Source: Saliniramus sp050485405 (GTDB lineage: Bacteria; Pseudomonadota; Alphaproteobacteria; Rhizobiales; Beijerinckiaceae). From it: a stretch of 64,000 nucleotides of DNA. The translations under genes and the position numbers were made by a program. Within the stretch, counting starts at the first letter, position 1. Every line of letters starts with the position of its first letter. Below are positions 43,255 through 51,955 of this stretch, one piece after another. The stretch covers positions 29,781 through 93,780 of the forward strand of contig JBJHBI010000006.1 in the NCBI GenBank assembly GCA_050485405.1, given 5' to 3'. The notes under the pieces were generated by a model, which saw only the letters and a list, made by a program, of their open reading frames with translations, did not search any database and had not been told where the DNA came from.

Positions 43255-43704
43255 ATGGCAGGCGGCATTCACAAAGGGTCCGACGAAGACGACCTGCCGA
43301 TGGCGCACGAGATCAACGTCACGCCCTTCATCGACGTGATCCTCGTCCTTCTGATCATCTTTATGGTAGCGGCACCGCTGGCCACGGTGGACGTGAAGGT
43401 CGATCTCCCGGCCTCCACGGCCAGGCCCGACACGCATACCGACGCGCCCGTCGTCGTCACGCTCGACCGGAACTCGGCACTTTTCGTCGGGGAGACCCTC
43501 GCTGCGCCCGAACGCTTCGCCGCTTTGCTTGCGGAGGCAGCCGAGGGCGATGCGCAGGCGCGCATCTTCATCCGTGCGGACGCGGTTACGCCATATCGCG
43601 AGGTGATGGGGGTGATGAACCTCGTGCGCGACGCCGGTTATCCCAGAATCGCGCTGGTGGGCCTCGAAAGTACTCCCTCCAAACAAGAGGCCGCTCCACA
43701 ATGA
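43255..43704 (+). CDS. exbD: Biopolymer transport protein ExbD
   Basis: A 149-residue single-helix protein. The N-terminal EINVTPFIDVILVLLIIFMVA includes the essential Asp in the membrane helix; the periplasmic domain has DGNG-free VVVTLDRNSALFVGETLAAPERF and IRADAVTPYREVMGVMNLVRDAGY. ATG 43255 follows exbB by three bases, and the stop overlaps tonB by four. Confidence 0.93.
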   Translation: MAGGIHKGSDEDDLPMAHEINVTPFIDVILVLLIIFMVAAPLATVDVKVDLPASTARPDTHTDAPVVVTLDRNSALFVGETLAAPERFAALLAEAAEGDAQARIFIRADAVTPYREVMGVMNLVRDAGYPRIALVGLESTPSKQEAAPQ

Positions 43705-44675
43705 CCCGGCAGACGGTACCCTCAGGGCGCCTCCTCTCGTTTGTCGGATGGAGCTGCGCCGCCCTTCTCGCCGCCGGCGCGCATGCTGGGATCGGGTTCT
43801 GGCTTTTGAAGGCGACCGCGCAACCAATAGCCGCTCGTGACGATGCGGGCTTCGCCATCGTCGAGATCGCCGAGCTTCCCGCAGTACCGGAAGCAGACCG
43901 CGAGGATCTTCCGCCTGCCCCTGAATCGGCCTTCCAGGAACCTGCGCCGGAGCCGCTCGACGAGCGGTTCGACGAAGCACTGGTCGAGGCGGAGCTTGCG
44001 AGAGAGGCGCCCCTTCGCGAAGTATCGGAGCCCGAGGAGGCTGAAGAGGAGGTGGTGGAGACGATCACCGATCGGGCAGCAGAGCCCGGCAATACGCCGC
44101 CGCTGGTCGATACCGCCCCCGAGCCGGAAGAAGCCCCTGAACAGGTCGCCGAGCAGGAAGCCGATCCCGTTCCCGCGCCGGAAGAGCCTGAATTGCGAAC
44201 GGAAATGCTTCCCGCTCTCGCCGCGCCGCTGCCCCCGGCGCGGCCTCCGGATCTCGCGCCTGCGCCCGTCCGCCGCCAAGCTCGTCCGCGCGCGGCTTCC
44301 GTCGATTCCGTCGCAGGTGCAGCGCCGGTGGCTCCGGCCCCACAGGCGGTCGCCCCGCGGCCAGGCCGCAATGCTGCGAGCGCGAGCGACTTGCCACCAT
44401 CCTGGCGGGCACGGCTCGCCGCGCATCTCGAGCGCCACCGGCGCTATCCGCAGGCGGCGCGCGCCAGCGGGCGTCAGGGCGTCGCGCATCTTCGCTTCAC
44501 CATCGACCGGGCCGGCAATGTACTCGACCACCAGATCGTGCGCACCAGCGGCTCGGCGGATCTCGACGACGCAGCCATAGCAATGGTGCGTCGTGCGTCC
44601 CCTGTACCGAGCCTCCCCGCCGGCGCTCCCGACAGACTGAGCCTGACCGTTCCCGTGCGGTTCGAGGTTCGGTGA
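43701..44675 (+). CDS. tonB: TonB energy transducer
   Basis: A 324-residue protein: an N-terminal anchor (LLSFVGWSCAALLAAGAHAGIGFWLL) with the SxxxH-like start, a long Pro/Glu-rich periplasmic spacer (~50-230), and the C-terminal TonB domain (LAAHLERHRRYPQAARASGRQG, then GNVLDHQIVRTSGSADLDDAAIAMVRRA and SLTVPVRFEV). YP in the domain is conserved. Last gene of the receptor-monooxygenase-hutX-exbB-exbD-tonB unit. It couples the proton gradient to haem import through the receptor. Confidence 0.92.
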   Translation: MTRQTVPSGRLLSFVGWSCAALLAAGAHAGIGFWLLKATAQPIAARDDAGFAIVEIAELPAVPEADREDLPPAPESAFQEPAPEPLDERFDEALVEAELAREAPLREVSEPEEAEEEVVETITDRAAEPGNTPPLVDTAPEPEEAPEQVAEQEADPVPAPEEPELRTEMLPALAAPLPPARPPDLAPAPVRRQARPRAASVDSVAGAAPVAPAPQAVAPRPGRNAASASDLPPSWRARLAAHLERHRRYPQAARASGRQGVAHLRFTIDRAGNVLDHQIVRTSGSADLDDAAIAMVRRASPVPSLPAGAPDRLSLTVPVRFEVR

Positions 44676-44800
44676 GGTTTCTGGAGTGGAACGAGCGAAA
44701 TTGATCCAGTGACAGGTGAGCTACTCCCCATCGGTTTGACAAGTTTCCGACTGATTCAAGCTACTATCTTCACCGGCTCATCGGTTTCTTTGGTGTTGAA

Positions 44801-45160
44801 GCAGACTACGGTGGGCGGAGATTTCGCGTGCTCAACCTCGTTGATGACGTGAGGCGCGGCTAGTCCGGCATCATCGTGTCGGATCACGGCACCGCGTACA
44901 CCTCGAACGCGATCCTCGCCTGGGCGACGGAAACCAGCGTCGAGTGGCGCGACATCGAGCCGGAGAAGCTAATGCAGAACGGCTCGAGCGAGAACTTCAA
45001 CGGGCGCAGGCGAGACGAGCTTCTCAAAGAAACGCGGTTTCCGGGAATGGCGCATGTTCGCAAACTCATCGCCGAACGGGTCGCCGACTACTATGAGATC
45101 CGGCCCCATTCCTCCCTCGGCTACATGATCCCGGCAGCGTTCGCGGCTGGCGGCGGGAGC
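44801..45160 (+). mobile_element. IS3-family transposase remnant, 3' part of orfB
   Basis: Decayed integrase core. DYGGRRFRVLNLVDDV is followed by a stop and then SGIIVSDHGTAYTSNAILAW, with a deletion between the first two catalytic regions. NGSSENFNGRRRDELLKETRF and RPHSSLGYMIPAAFA complete the C-terminus. It lacks orfA and the N-terminal half, so it is dead. The end lies only a few bases from the urtE stop on the other strand. The subgroup (RPHSSLG ending) differs from the element at 9.6-10.1 kb. Confidence 0.75.
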
Positions 45161-45164
45161 GATC

Positions 45165-45860
45165 TCAGATCGCGACGCGGTCCAGTATTTCCTGCCGCGT
45201 CACCTCCGAGGCCGGCTTCGATAGGACTACCTCGCCCCGATTGAGCACGCAGAAATTGTCGGCGAGGCCGTAGGCGAAGTCGAAATACTGCTCGACGAGG
45301 ACAATTGCGATCTCGCCTTCGGAGCGGATCAGTTCGATCACCTGCCCGATCTGCTTGATGATGTTGGGCTGGATGCCCTCGGTCGGCTCGTCCAGCAACA
45401 GGAGCTTCGGTCTCGCGATCAGTGCGCGGGCGATGGCGAGTTGCTGCTGCTGGCCGCCCGACAGGTCGCCGCCGCGCCGGTCCCGCATCTGCGCGAGGAC
45501 CGGAAACAACTCGAATATCCGTTCCGGGATGCGGCGCTCGGAGCGCGGCAGGCAGGCGAAACCGGTCTCCAGGTTCTCCCGCACGGTGAGCAGCGGGAAT
45601 ATCTCGCGCCCTTGCGGGACATAGGCGATGCCCGCGCGCGCGGCCTGCGCGGCGGAGGGGTGGTCGAGGATTTCGCCGTCGAGCGCGATCATCCCGCCGG
45701 AATAGGGATAGCGCCCGGCGATGGCGCGCAGGAGTGAGGTCTTGCCGACGCCGTTCGTGCCCATCACCGCCGTCACGGCGCCGCGCGAGGCTTCGAGTGA
45801 CACGCCCCACAGGATCTGCGAGGCACCGTAATGCAGGGTCAGGTTTTCGACTTTCAGCAT
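45165..45860 (-). CDS. urtE: Urea ABC transporter ATP-binding protein UrtE
   Basis: A 231-residue LivF-type ATPase. Walker A reads GTNGVGKTSLLRAI, a form seen in UrtE; signature LSGGQQQQLAIARAL; Walker B LLLLDEPTEGIQPNIIKQIGQV. Last gene of urtABCDE and located four bases after urtD. Hydrolyses ATP to import urea at low concentration. Confidence 0.93.
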   Translation of the reverse strand: MLKVENLTLHYGASQILWGVSLEASRGAVTAVMGTNGVGKTSLLRAIAGRYPYSGGMIALDGEILDHPSAAQAARAGIAYVPQGREIFPLLTVRENLETGFACLPRSERRIPERIFELFPVLAQMRDRRGGDLSGGQQQQLAIARALIARPKLLLLDEPTEGIQPNIIKQIGQVIELIRSEGEIAIVLVEQYFDFAYGLADNFCVLNRGEVVLSKPASEVTRQEILDRVAI

Positions 45861-45863
45861 TTG

Positions 45864-46604
45864 CTAGCGCCCCAGATAGACATCGATCACCTGCTGGTTT
45901 CGCGTGACGTGATCGAGCCCGCCCTCGGCGAGAACGGAACCCTCGTGCAGCACGGTCACGCGGCAATCGAGCCGCCGCACGAATTCCATGTCGTGTTCGA
46001 TCACGACGACCGCCCGTGTTTTTGCCGCGCGCCTCAGGAGATCGGTCGTGTGTTCACGCTCGCCGGGCGTCATGCCGGCCGCCGGCTCGTCGACGAGCAG
46101 CAGGCGCGGATCCTGGGCGAGCAACATTCCGATCTCGAGCCATTGCTTCTGCCCGTGGCTGAGAAATCCAGCCTGGTCGTCGAGCCGCCCGGCAAGGCCC
46201 ACCTCCTCGGCCAGTTCGAGGATGCGCGCGTGGTCACGGCCCGTGGCGCGCCATCCGAGTACGGAGAACGGGCCGCGCGCGTTCCTGAGCGCCATGGCGA
46301 GGTTGTCGCGCACGCTCTGCTCTTCGAACACCGTGGGTTTTTGGAATTTTCGGCCGATTCCGGCCTGCGCAATCCGGCTTTCTGAAAGCTTGATGAGATC
46401 GACGCTGCGCTCCCCCCACAAGACCTCGCCCGAATCGGGGCGCGTCTTGCCGGTGACGATGTCCATGAAAGTAGTCTTGCCGGCGCCGTTGGGGCCGATC
46501 ACAGCGCGCAGTTCGGGCTCCGTGATCGTGATCGAGAGGTCGTTGATCGCGCGAAACCCGTCGAAACTGACGGATACGCCCCGCAATTCCAGAAGCGCCG
46601 CCAT
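45864..46604 (-). CDS. urtD: Urea ABC transporter ATP-binding protein UrtD
   Basis: A 246-residue LivG-type ATPase. Walker A IGPNGAGKTTFMDIVTGKTRP, signature LSHGQKQWLEIGMLL (the SHGQKQWLEI form is typical of UrtD), Walker B LLLVDEPAAGMTPGE. The ATG at 46604 overlaps the urtC stop; the upstream frame continues as a shadow of urtC. Partner of UrtE. Confidence 0.93.
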   Translation of the reverse strand: MAALLELRGVSVSFDGFRAINDLSITITEPELRAVIGPNGAGKTTFMDIVTGKTRPDSGEVLWGERSVDLIKLSESRIAQAGIGRKFQKPTVFEEQSVRDNLAMALRNARGPFSVLGWRATGRDHARILELAEEVGLAGRLDDQAGFLSHGQKQWLEIGMLLAQDPRLLLVDEPAAGMTPGEREHTTDLLRRAAKTRAVVVIEHDMEFVRRLDCRVTVLHEGSVLAEGGLDHVTRNQQVIDVYLGR

Positions 46605-47806
46605 CAGCTCTTCCTCACGAGATGGTCGAACAGGCCGCCGATCCCCTTCGGAAAGAAGAGCGTCACGGCGACGAAGCCGAGGCCGAGGAGGACGAGCCAC
46701 CAGTCGGTCCAGACGATGCGATAGAAGCCCAGATCGATGTTGGGCGCCCCGCCGCCCGTGAGCCAGCTCGAGAGCAGCGACACCGACGCCGCCCCGATCA
46801 CCGCGCCGTAGAGCCGGCCGCGTCCGCCGATCGCGACCCAGACCGCGAGGTAGATCGAAGCGATGGGTGCGATCTCGGCGGGATTGATGATCCCGGCCTG
46901 GGGATAATAGAGCGCGCCCGCGATACCCGAGACGATCGCCGTCGCGGTGAAGACGAAGAGCTTGTAGCTCTCGACATCATAGCCGAGGAAGCGCACACGC
47001 GCCTCGTTGTCGCGGATGGCGCGGATAACGGAGCCGAACTTGCCCGAGACGATCCAGGCGAAGAGCAGGTAGCCGAGCCCGAGCGCAAGAGCCGAAGCCC
47101 AGAAAAACCAGACGGAGATCACGGACTGCGGCACGTCGAGGAATCCGGGGATGTTCTGGAGGCCCGACAGACCGTTGTTGCCGCGCAGCCCCGTGTCGTT
47201 TTGAAAGAGGTGGAGCGAGAGCGCCAGCGTCATCGCCTGCGTGAGGATCGAGAGGTAGACGCCGGTCACCCGGCTGCGGAAGGCGAGCCATCCGAAGACG
47301 AGCGCCAGCAGCCCCGGAACGAGCACGACCAGCGCGAGCTGCGCGGGCAGCGAATGCGCGAAGCTCCAGATTACCGGCAATTCGTTCGAGCCGACGACGC
47401 CGAATATCTGCGCCGCGACCGCCTCCGACACCTCCGCCGGCGTCGGCGGTACGGTACTCTGGGCGAGGGAGTCGCGGATCACGATCTCTGTACGTGCATA
47501 CATCAGCCACATGCCGATCATGTAGCCGCCCAGCCCGAAGAAGGCGAAATGCCCGAGGCTGAGAATACCGCAATACCCCCAGACCACGTCCATCGCGACA
47601 GCGATCAGGCACAGGCATAACGTCATGCCGAGAACCTTCACGAGGTTCGTGGACATCGCACCGATCCCCATCCCCTCCGAGAGAATGGTGATGCAGGTGG
47701 TGAACAGGGTGAGGATCACGATGAACCAGCCCGCCGACGGGTTCTCGCGCAGGAAGCTGCGGCGCGGTGGGGCGGCGTCGGCGCGCGGGGCGTTGTCGAG
47801 CGACAT
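46604..47806 (-). CDS. urtC: Urea ABC transporter permease UrtC
   Basis: A 400-residue LivM-type permease with about ten hydrophobic helices. MTLCLCLIAVAMDVVWGYCGILSLGHFAFFGLGGYMIG (in parts) is the UrtC opening; LFAWIVSGKFGSVIRAIRDNEARVRFLGYDVESYK holds the ATPase-contact loop; and VWVAIGGRGRLYGAVIGA follows. A periplasmic insert of about 60 residues after the third helix is usual. Four bases from urtB. Confidence 0.92.
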   Translation of the reverse strand: MSLDNAPRADAAPPRRSFLRENPSAGWFIVILTLFTTCITILSEGMGIGAMSTNLVKVLGMTLCLCLIAVAMDVVWGYCGILSLGHFAFFGLGGYMIGMWLMYARTEIVIRDSLAQSTVPPTPAEVSEAVAAQIFGVVGSNELPVIWSFAHSLPAQLALVVLVPGLLALVFGWLAFRSRVTGVYLSILTQAMTLALSLHLFQNDTGLRGNNGLSGLQNIPGFLDVPQSVISVWFFWASALALGLGYLLFAWIVSGKFGSVIRAIRDNEARVRFLGYDVESYKLFVFTATAIVSGIAGALYYPQAGIINPAEIAPIASIYLAVWVAIGGRGRLYGAVIGAASVSLLSSWLTGGGAPNIDLGFYRIVWTDWWLVLLGLGFVAVTLFFPKGIGGLFDHLVRKS

Positions 47807-47810
47807 GCGT

Positions 47811-49769
47811 TCAGTCTCCGGCGGCGCGGCCCTTGAGGGCGATTATGCCCTTGGGGCGGAATTGGATGAACAGGATGATGAACAGCACCATGTAGGTTTG
47901 CGCTGCGAGGGTGTTGGCCGGATTGAACCACTCGATCCCCTTCTGCAGCGCGCCGATGAGCGTCGCGCCCACGAGCGTGCCGAACACGGAGCCGACACCG
48001 CCGACGACGACGGTCATGAAACTCTGGACGATGTAGTTGGAGCCCATTTCGGAGGTGACCTGCGCCACGAGCCCGATCGCGAGGCCCGCGATACCTGCGA
48101 TACCTGAGCCGAGGCCGAAGGTAAGCATGTTGATCCGGTCGGGTTTGATGCCCATGCTGGCCGCCATGCCGGGATTCTGGGTCACGGCGCGCACCTCGAG
48201 CCCCAGCCGCGTGCGGTTCAGGATGAAGAGCAGCAGGACGAGGAACATGCCCGCCACGACGAAGATCGCCACCCGGATCGACGCGACGGAGACGACGTCG
48301 TTGATCTGAATGGCGCCGGCGAGCCAGTCGGGCGCCGTCAGGGGACGGGCCTGCGTGCCGAATATGTTCTTGGCGAGTTGCTGGAGCGCGATCGACACGC
48401 CGAACGTCGCCAGAAGCGTCTCGAGCGGGCGCGAATAGAGGCGCCGGATGACCAGACGCTCCATCGCGACGCCCGCGATGAAGGCGACGAGAAAGGCGAG
48501 CGGCAGGGCGACGATCAGTGAGGCGGTGTAGTTGGGAATGAAGGTCTGGACGACGTAGCCCGTATAGGCCCCCATCATGATGAACTCGCCATGGGCCATG
48601 TTGATGACCCGCATGACACCGAAGGTAATGGCGAGTCCGATCGCCGCGAGGAAGAATATGGAGGCCAGCGAGAGCGCGTCGATCGAGATCGAGACGAACT
48701 GCCAGAACGAAATCGCGGTCCGTGAGTTTTCGAGCGCCGCGCGCGCGGCGTCCGTCACGGCGGGATCGGGCTCGACATAGACGTCGAAGAAGACATGGGC
48801 CCCGACGGCCGCCTCCATATCGGCCCGTGTGACGAGCGGCGCGACGGTTCCCGCCTCCACCAGCGCTGCGTAAGCAACGCGGCGCATCTCATCCGTATCG
48901 AGCTGGTGGACCGGCACGCCGCCCACCGCGCCGTCGACGACGTTGGCGCGTAGCGCATCGCGGATCGCGTTCCGACCGGGAGCCGGCGGAGCGAGACCAG
49001 CGTTGGCGAGCGCCGTGTAAGCGGCGGCGACGTCGAGCCCGTCCCCGGGCGTGCGGATGCGCGCGACGTTGGCGTCCGGCGGGATCGCCGGTGCGAATTC
49101 GGCGCGCGTCGTCAGGATCTGGTTGAGGACACGGCGCGCCTCGGTGCTGATGTCGCCCGCGAGCCCCTCGATGGCATCTACGCGTATTGCGGGGTCGTCG
49201 GCGAAGCGGGCGTTGAGCAGATCGAGCAGGCGCTCCATCCGAACAGCGATCTCGCGGTCCTGCTCGGCCTCGCGCGCAGTTTCCAGCGCTGGGATCTGGT
49301 CCGGTTCGGGGTTGCGCGCGATGGCAGCGAGCGCGGCGAGACGCCTGCCTCGATCCGGGTTGGTCAGCTCGAAGCTCACGAGGGCCGTGTCGATTTCGCG
49401 GCGCACCCCGGCATTCGGTCGGATCTGGTTGATGTCGCGGCTCGGGACCAAGCCGACCTCCGCGCCATCGTCGATATCGATCAGGACCAGGTTCCGCTCC
49501 GGGGCCTCGCGGACGTAGAAGAACAGCCCGTCGCCGGGCCGCTCGTAGACCTCGCGCTCCGCCCAGCGGCGCAGAAACGTGGCCGTTCCGGGCGCATCCG
49601 CCTCCCGCAGTGCCTCGAGCACTGCGCCGACGCGAGCGCGCGAGGGATTGGCGACATCGGTCTGAACGCTTTGCAGCGCATCCTGCAGGGGAGTCGCGGT
49701 GTCCGTCTGGGCGGCGACCGGAGGGGCCAGCACGACGAGGCACGCGAGCAACCAGGCGATGCGCAGCAT
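47811..49769 (-). CDS. urtB: Urea ABC transporter permease UrtB
   Basis: A 652-residue LivH-type permease. A signal-like N-terminus (LLACLVVLAPPVAAQ) precedes about 300 residues of an extracytoplasmic region with helical repeat character (RRLAALAAIARNPEPDQIPAL), then the membrane domain from ~350 on: SIFFLAAIGLAITFGVMRVINMAHGEFIMMGAY, YSRPLETLLATFGVSIALQQLA and VVGGVGSVFGTLVGA. The pre-membrane domain is a feature of UrtB versus LivH, and here it is at the long end. Downstream of urtA by 73 bases containing a perfect hairpin. Confidence 0.92.
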   Translation of the reverse strand: MLRIAWLLACLVVLAPPVAAQTDTATPLQDALQSVQTDVANPSRARVGAVLEALREADAPGTATFLRRWAEREVYERPGDGLFFYVREAPERNLVLIDIDDGAEVGLVPSRDINQIRPNAGVRREIDTALVSFELTNPDRGRRLAALAAIARNPEPDQIPALETAREAEQDREIAVRMERLLDLLNARFADDPAIRVDAIEGLAGDISTEARRVLNQILTTRAEFAPAIPPDANVARIRTPGDGLDVAAAYTALANAGLAPPAPGRNAIRDALRANVVDGAVGGVPVHQLDTDEMRRVAYAALVEAGTVAPLVTRADMEAAVGAHVFFDVYVEPDPAVTDAARAALENSRTAISFWQFVSISIDALSLASIFFLAAIGLAITFGVMRVINMAHGEFIMMGAYTGYVVQTFIPNYTASLIVALPLAFLVAFIAGVAMERLVIRRLYSRPLETLLATFGVSIALQQLAKNIFGTQARPLTAPDWLAGAIQINDVVSVASIRVAIFVVAGMFLVLLLFILNRTRLGLEVRAVTQNPGMAASMGIKPDRINMLTFGLGSGIAGIAGLAIGLVAQVTSEMGSNYIVQSFMTVVVGGVGSVFGTLVGATLIGALQKGIEWFNPANTLAAQTYMVLFIILFIQFRPKGIIALKGRAAGD

Positions 49770-49807
49770 GAGTGGTCTCTTTTACGCTGGGAAGGAACGG
49801 CTGGTGG

Positions 49808-49832
49808 AGGCGCGCGGGCGAGCCGCGCGCCT
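49808..49832 (-). promoter_or_regulatory. Intra-operon hairpin between urtA and urtB
   Basis: Perfect 10-bp inverted repeat AGGCGCGCGG (49808-49817) and CCGCGCGCCT (49823-49832) with a five-base loop. It lies ten bases past the urtA stop and no T-run follows on the minus strand. Same position class as hairpins in the peptide-type and alpha-glucoside ABC operons. Confidence 0.7.
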
Positions 49833-49842
49833 TTCGAGGCTC

Positions 49843-51123
49843 TCAGTAGTTCGAGGTCAACTGAACGCAGGTCTGGGCCGAGGTGTCGAACATCCCGCAG
49901 CCCAGTTCCTTCCAGTCGCTGGTGAGGTTGGCGCTTTCCGCGAGGAAGGGCGACCAGGCCTCGCCGGGGATCTCCCCGGTCTGGCTGATGACGTCAAACT
50001 GGCCGTCAGCGCGGATTTCACCGATCAGCACGGGCTTGGAGAGGTGATGGTTCGTATTCATCACGGCCGTACCGCCTGTCAGGTTCGGAAATTCCTGTCC
50101 CCACATCGCTTCACGCACGGCGTCGACATCCGTGGTTCCGGCAGCCGTGACGGCGTTTACCCACATATTGAAGCCGATATAGTGCGCCTCCATCGGATCG
50201 TTGGTGACGCGGCTCGTGTCACCGATGAACTCGTGCCAGGTCGCAATGAACTCCTCGTTTGCCGACGTGTCGACCGACATGAAGTAGTTCCAGGCCGCGA
50301 GATGGCCGACGAGGCGCGAAGTGTCGAGGCCGGAGAGCTCTTCCTCGCCAACCGAGAAGGCGACGACCGGGATGTCGTCAGCGCTCACGCCCTGCGCCGC
50401 GAGTTCGGTGTAGAAACCGATATTGGCGTCGCCGTTGATCGTGGAAATCACCCCTACCTGCTTGCCACCGGCGCCGAGCGCGATCACGTCGGAGACGATC
50501 GTGGACCAGTCCGCATGGCCGAACGGGGTGTAGTTGACGAAAATGTCCTCGGCGGCGATTCCCTTGTCGAGCAGATAGGCTTCCAGGATGGCGTTCGTCG
50601 TGCGCGGATAGACGTAGTCCGTGCCGAGCAATGCGAAGGATTCGACGCCGAGCTCGTCGAGGAAGTAATCGACCGCCGGGATGGCCTGCTGGTTCGGCGC
50701 GGCGCCCGTATAGAAGACGTTGCGCGAGCTTTCCTGGCCTTCGTACTGGACCGGATAGAAGAGAAGCCCGTTCAGCTCTTCGAGGACGGGCAGCATCGCC
50801 TTGCGGCTCACCGACGTCCAGGCGCCGAAGATCACGTCGACTTCGTTGACGGTCAGGAGCTGGCGGGTCAGTTCGGCGAAGAGCGGCCAGTCGGAAGCCG
50901 GATCGACCACAACGGCCTCCAGCTCGCAGCCCAAGACGCCGCCCTCTTCGTTTTGCTGCTCGATCAGCATGAGCATCACGTCGCGCAGCGTGGTCTCGGA
51001 AATCGCCATGCTGCCCGAAAGGGAGTGCAAGACGCCGACCTTGATGGTGCAGTCCGCAAGCGCCGGAACTGCGACCAGAAGCGTTGTGGCGGTAACCGTG
51101 GCGAGGAGTGATTTCTTGAACAT
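49843..51123 (-). CDS. urtA: Urea ABC transporter substrate-binding protein UrtA
   Basis: A 426-residue periplasmic protein with a signal peptide ending at VPALA before DCTIKVGVLHSLSGSMAISETTL (in parts), the characteristic UrtA start. FYPVQYEGQESSRNVFYTGAAPNQQAIPA is the UrtA/AmiC-type ligand region, and GQEFPNLTGGTAVMNTNHHLSKPVLIGEI follows near the end. RBS GGAG lies about nine bases before the ATG. First gene of urtABCDE; no urease genes are within the window. Confidence 0.94.
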   Translation of the reverse strand: MFKKSLLATVTATTLLVAVPALADCTIKVGVLHSLSGSMAISETTLRDVMLMLIEQQNEEGGVLGCELEAVVVDPASDWPLFAELTRQLLTVNEVDVIFGAWTSVSRKAMLPVLEELNGLLFYPVQYEGQESSRNVFYTGAAPNQQAIPAVDYFLDELGVESFALLGTDYVYPRTTNAILEAYLLDKGIAAEDIFVNYTPFGHADWSTIVSDVIALGAGGKQVGVISTINGDANIGFYTELAAQGVSADDIPVVAFSVGEEELSGLDTSRLVGHLAAWNYFMSVDTSANEEFIATWHEFIGDTSRVTNDPMEAHYIGFNMWVNAVTAAGTTDVDAVREAMWGQEFPNLTGGTAVMNTNHHLSKPVLIGEIRADGQFDVISQTGEIPGEAWSPFLAESANLTSDWKELGCGMFDTSAQTCVQLTSNY

Positions 51124-51162
51124 TCGGTCCGGCTCCTTTGATGCGCCCGCACTCAGAATATG

Positions 51163-51188
51163 CTGATCAAATTACTTTATTTGATCAG
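51163..51188. promoter_or_regulatory. Perfect 10-bp inverted repeat upstream of urtA
   Basis: CTGATCAAAT (51163-51172) and ATTTGATCAG (51179-51188) with a six-base spacer (TACTTT). It lies 40-65 bases upstream of the urtA ATG in an AT-rich stretch. Position, symmetry and spacing fit an operator for a dimeric regulator, for example a GntR-type protein. It could also form an mRNA hairpin in the leader. No NtrC/sigma-54 promoter of the TGGCAC-N5-TTGCA form was seen nearby. Confidence 0.6.
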
Positions 51189-51558
51189 TCGAAAGTCTTC
51201 TTTATTTGGGCATCTATGCTTCGCGCGCCCGAAGAATAATCTTCGCCAGCATGAACACTTCGAACACGCTTCTGATTTAGGAAATCAGCAACGTAAATAT
51301 CATTCTGCTACTTCGGCGGTGTCAATTGGGAAAATTCGATCGGTCGAATATTTGTGCTCTTTTCCATAGAAAGCACATTATTTGGGCGAATTTGCTGCGA
51401 TCTGCTGCGATATATAGCTTTTGCCTGGATGCAACGGATCGCCGGCATGCGCATAGGACGGATCCTACTGTCCGGAGGGATTGGGCTGGGGCGCCAGGGC
51501 ATATGGACCGCGCAGTACCGTTTCGAGGCTGGAGGCGGACCCATTTCTCGCAATGGCC
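51189..51558. other. AT-rich upstream region of urtA, no gene seen
   Basis: About 370 bases of mixed, relatively AT-rich sequence with only short meaningless open frames. It should hold distal urtA promoter elements; no tRNA, repeats or transposase residues were recognised until 51559. Confidence 0.45.
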
Positions 51559-51645
51559 CTACGCGGCGATTTTGGTCTGGCACAGTTCACGAACCTCGCG
51601 CTCGAGGCGCTTCAGACGACTGCGCTCATCACTCGTCTTACCCGG
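51559..51645 (-). pseudogene. Fragment resembling IS3-family orfA
   Basis: The minus strand reads GKTSDERSRLKRLEREVREL followed by CQTKIAA and a stop, the coiled-coil hinge typical of IS3 orfA (ERxRLKxLERExRELR). Upstream of it the frame is not transposase-like. A short relic, not functional. Confidence 0.45.
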
Positions 51646-51744
51646 TTGCTTCACTTCTGAACCGGGAGACGTCGCCGTACAATTGGAGCGAAAAACCGAG
51701 CGCCGAATGGGAGTGAACCGCCCCGGAACCGCTCCGGCAAACCC

Positions 51745-51838
51745 GGGGCAGTTCAAGATCGAGGACACGCTGGTGCGCCAGGAGGCACCGGCAGATATGG
51801 CATTGTTGCGCAATATCGCGGCTGTGGTGAACGCCTGA
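51745..51838 (+). pseudogene. Possible transposase C-terminal fragment (ISAs1-like)
   Basis: The plus strand reads QFKIEDTLVRQEAPADMALL then RNIAAVVNA and stop. It faintly matches the C-terminal FxEDxxRxRxxxAxxNxALLRxxALN pattern of ISAs1-type transposases. Only about 30 residues, so this is a weak call. Confidence 0.3.
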
Positions 51839-51955
51839 TCCGACACTTTCCCACCCCCTCCCCCCTATTTTTCCCCAATCGCCCGGAAAGCGCTTGTAGC
51901 CGTCAAATCGATCTGCTAGATGCTGCGCCGCGCCCCGGGAAAACGGGGCTGCGTT

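Noticed and set aside
9615..45160. The two IS3 remnants as halves of one element split by a 35-kb insertion
   Set aside because: Both are on the plus strand and hold complementary halves, but the first has IS407-like features (EFDTSTYHYRSRR) while the second ends in RPHSSLG typical of another subgroup, so they come from different elements.
45145..45244. C-terminal continuation of the transposase frame into urtE
   Set aside because: Past PAAFA the translation is an antisense read of the urtE 3' end, not transposase.
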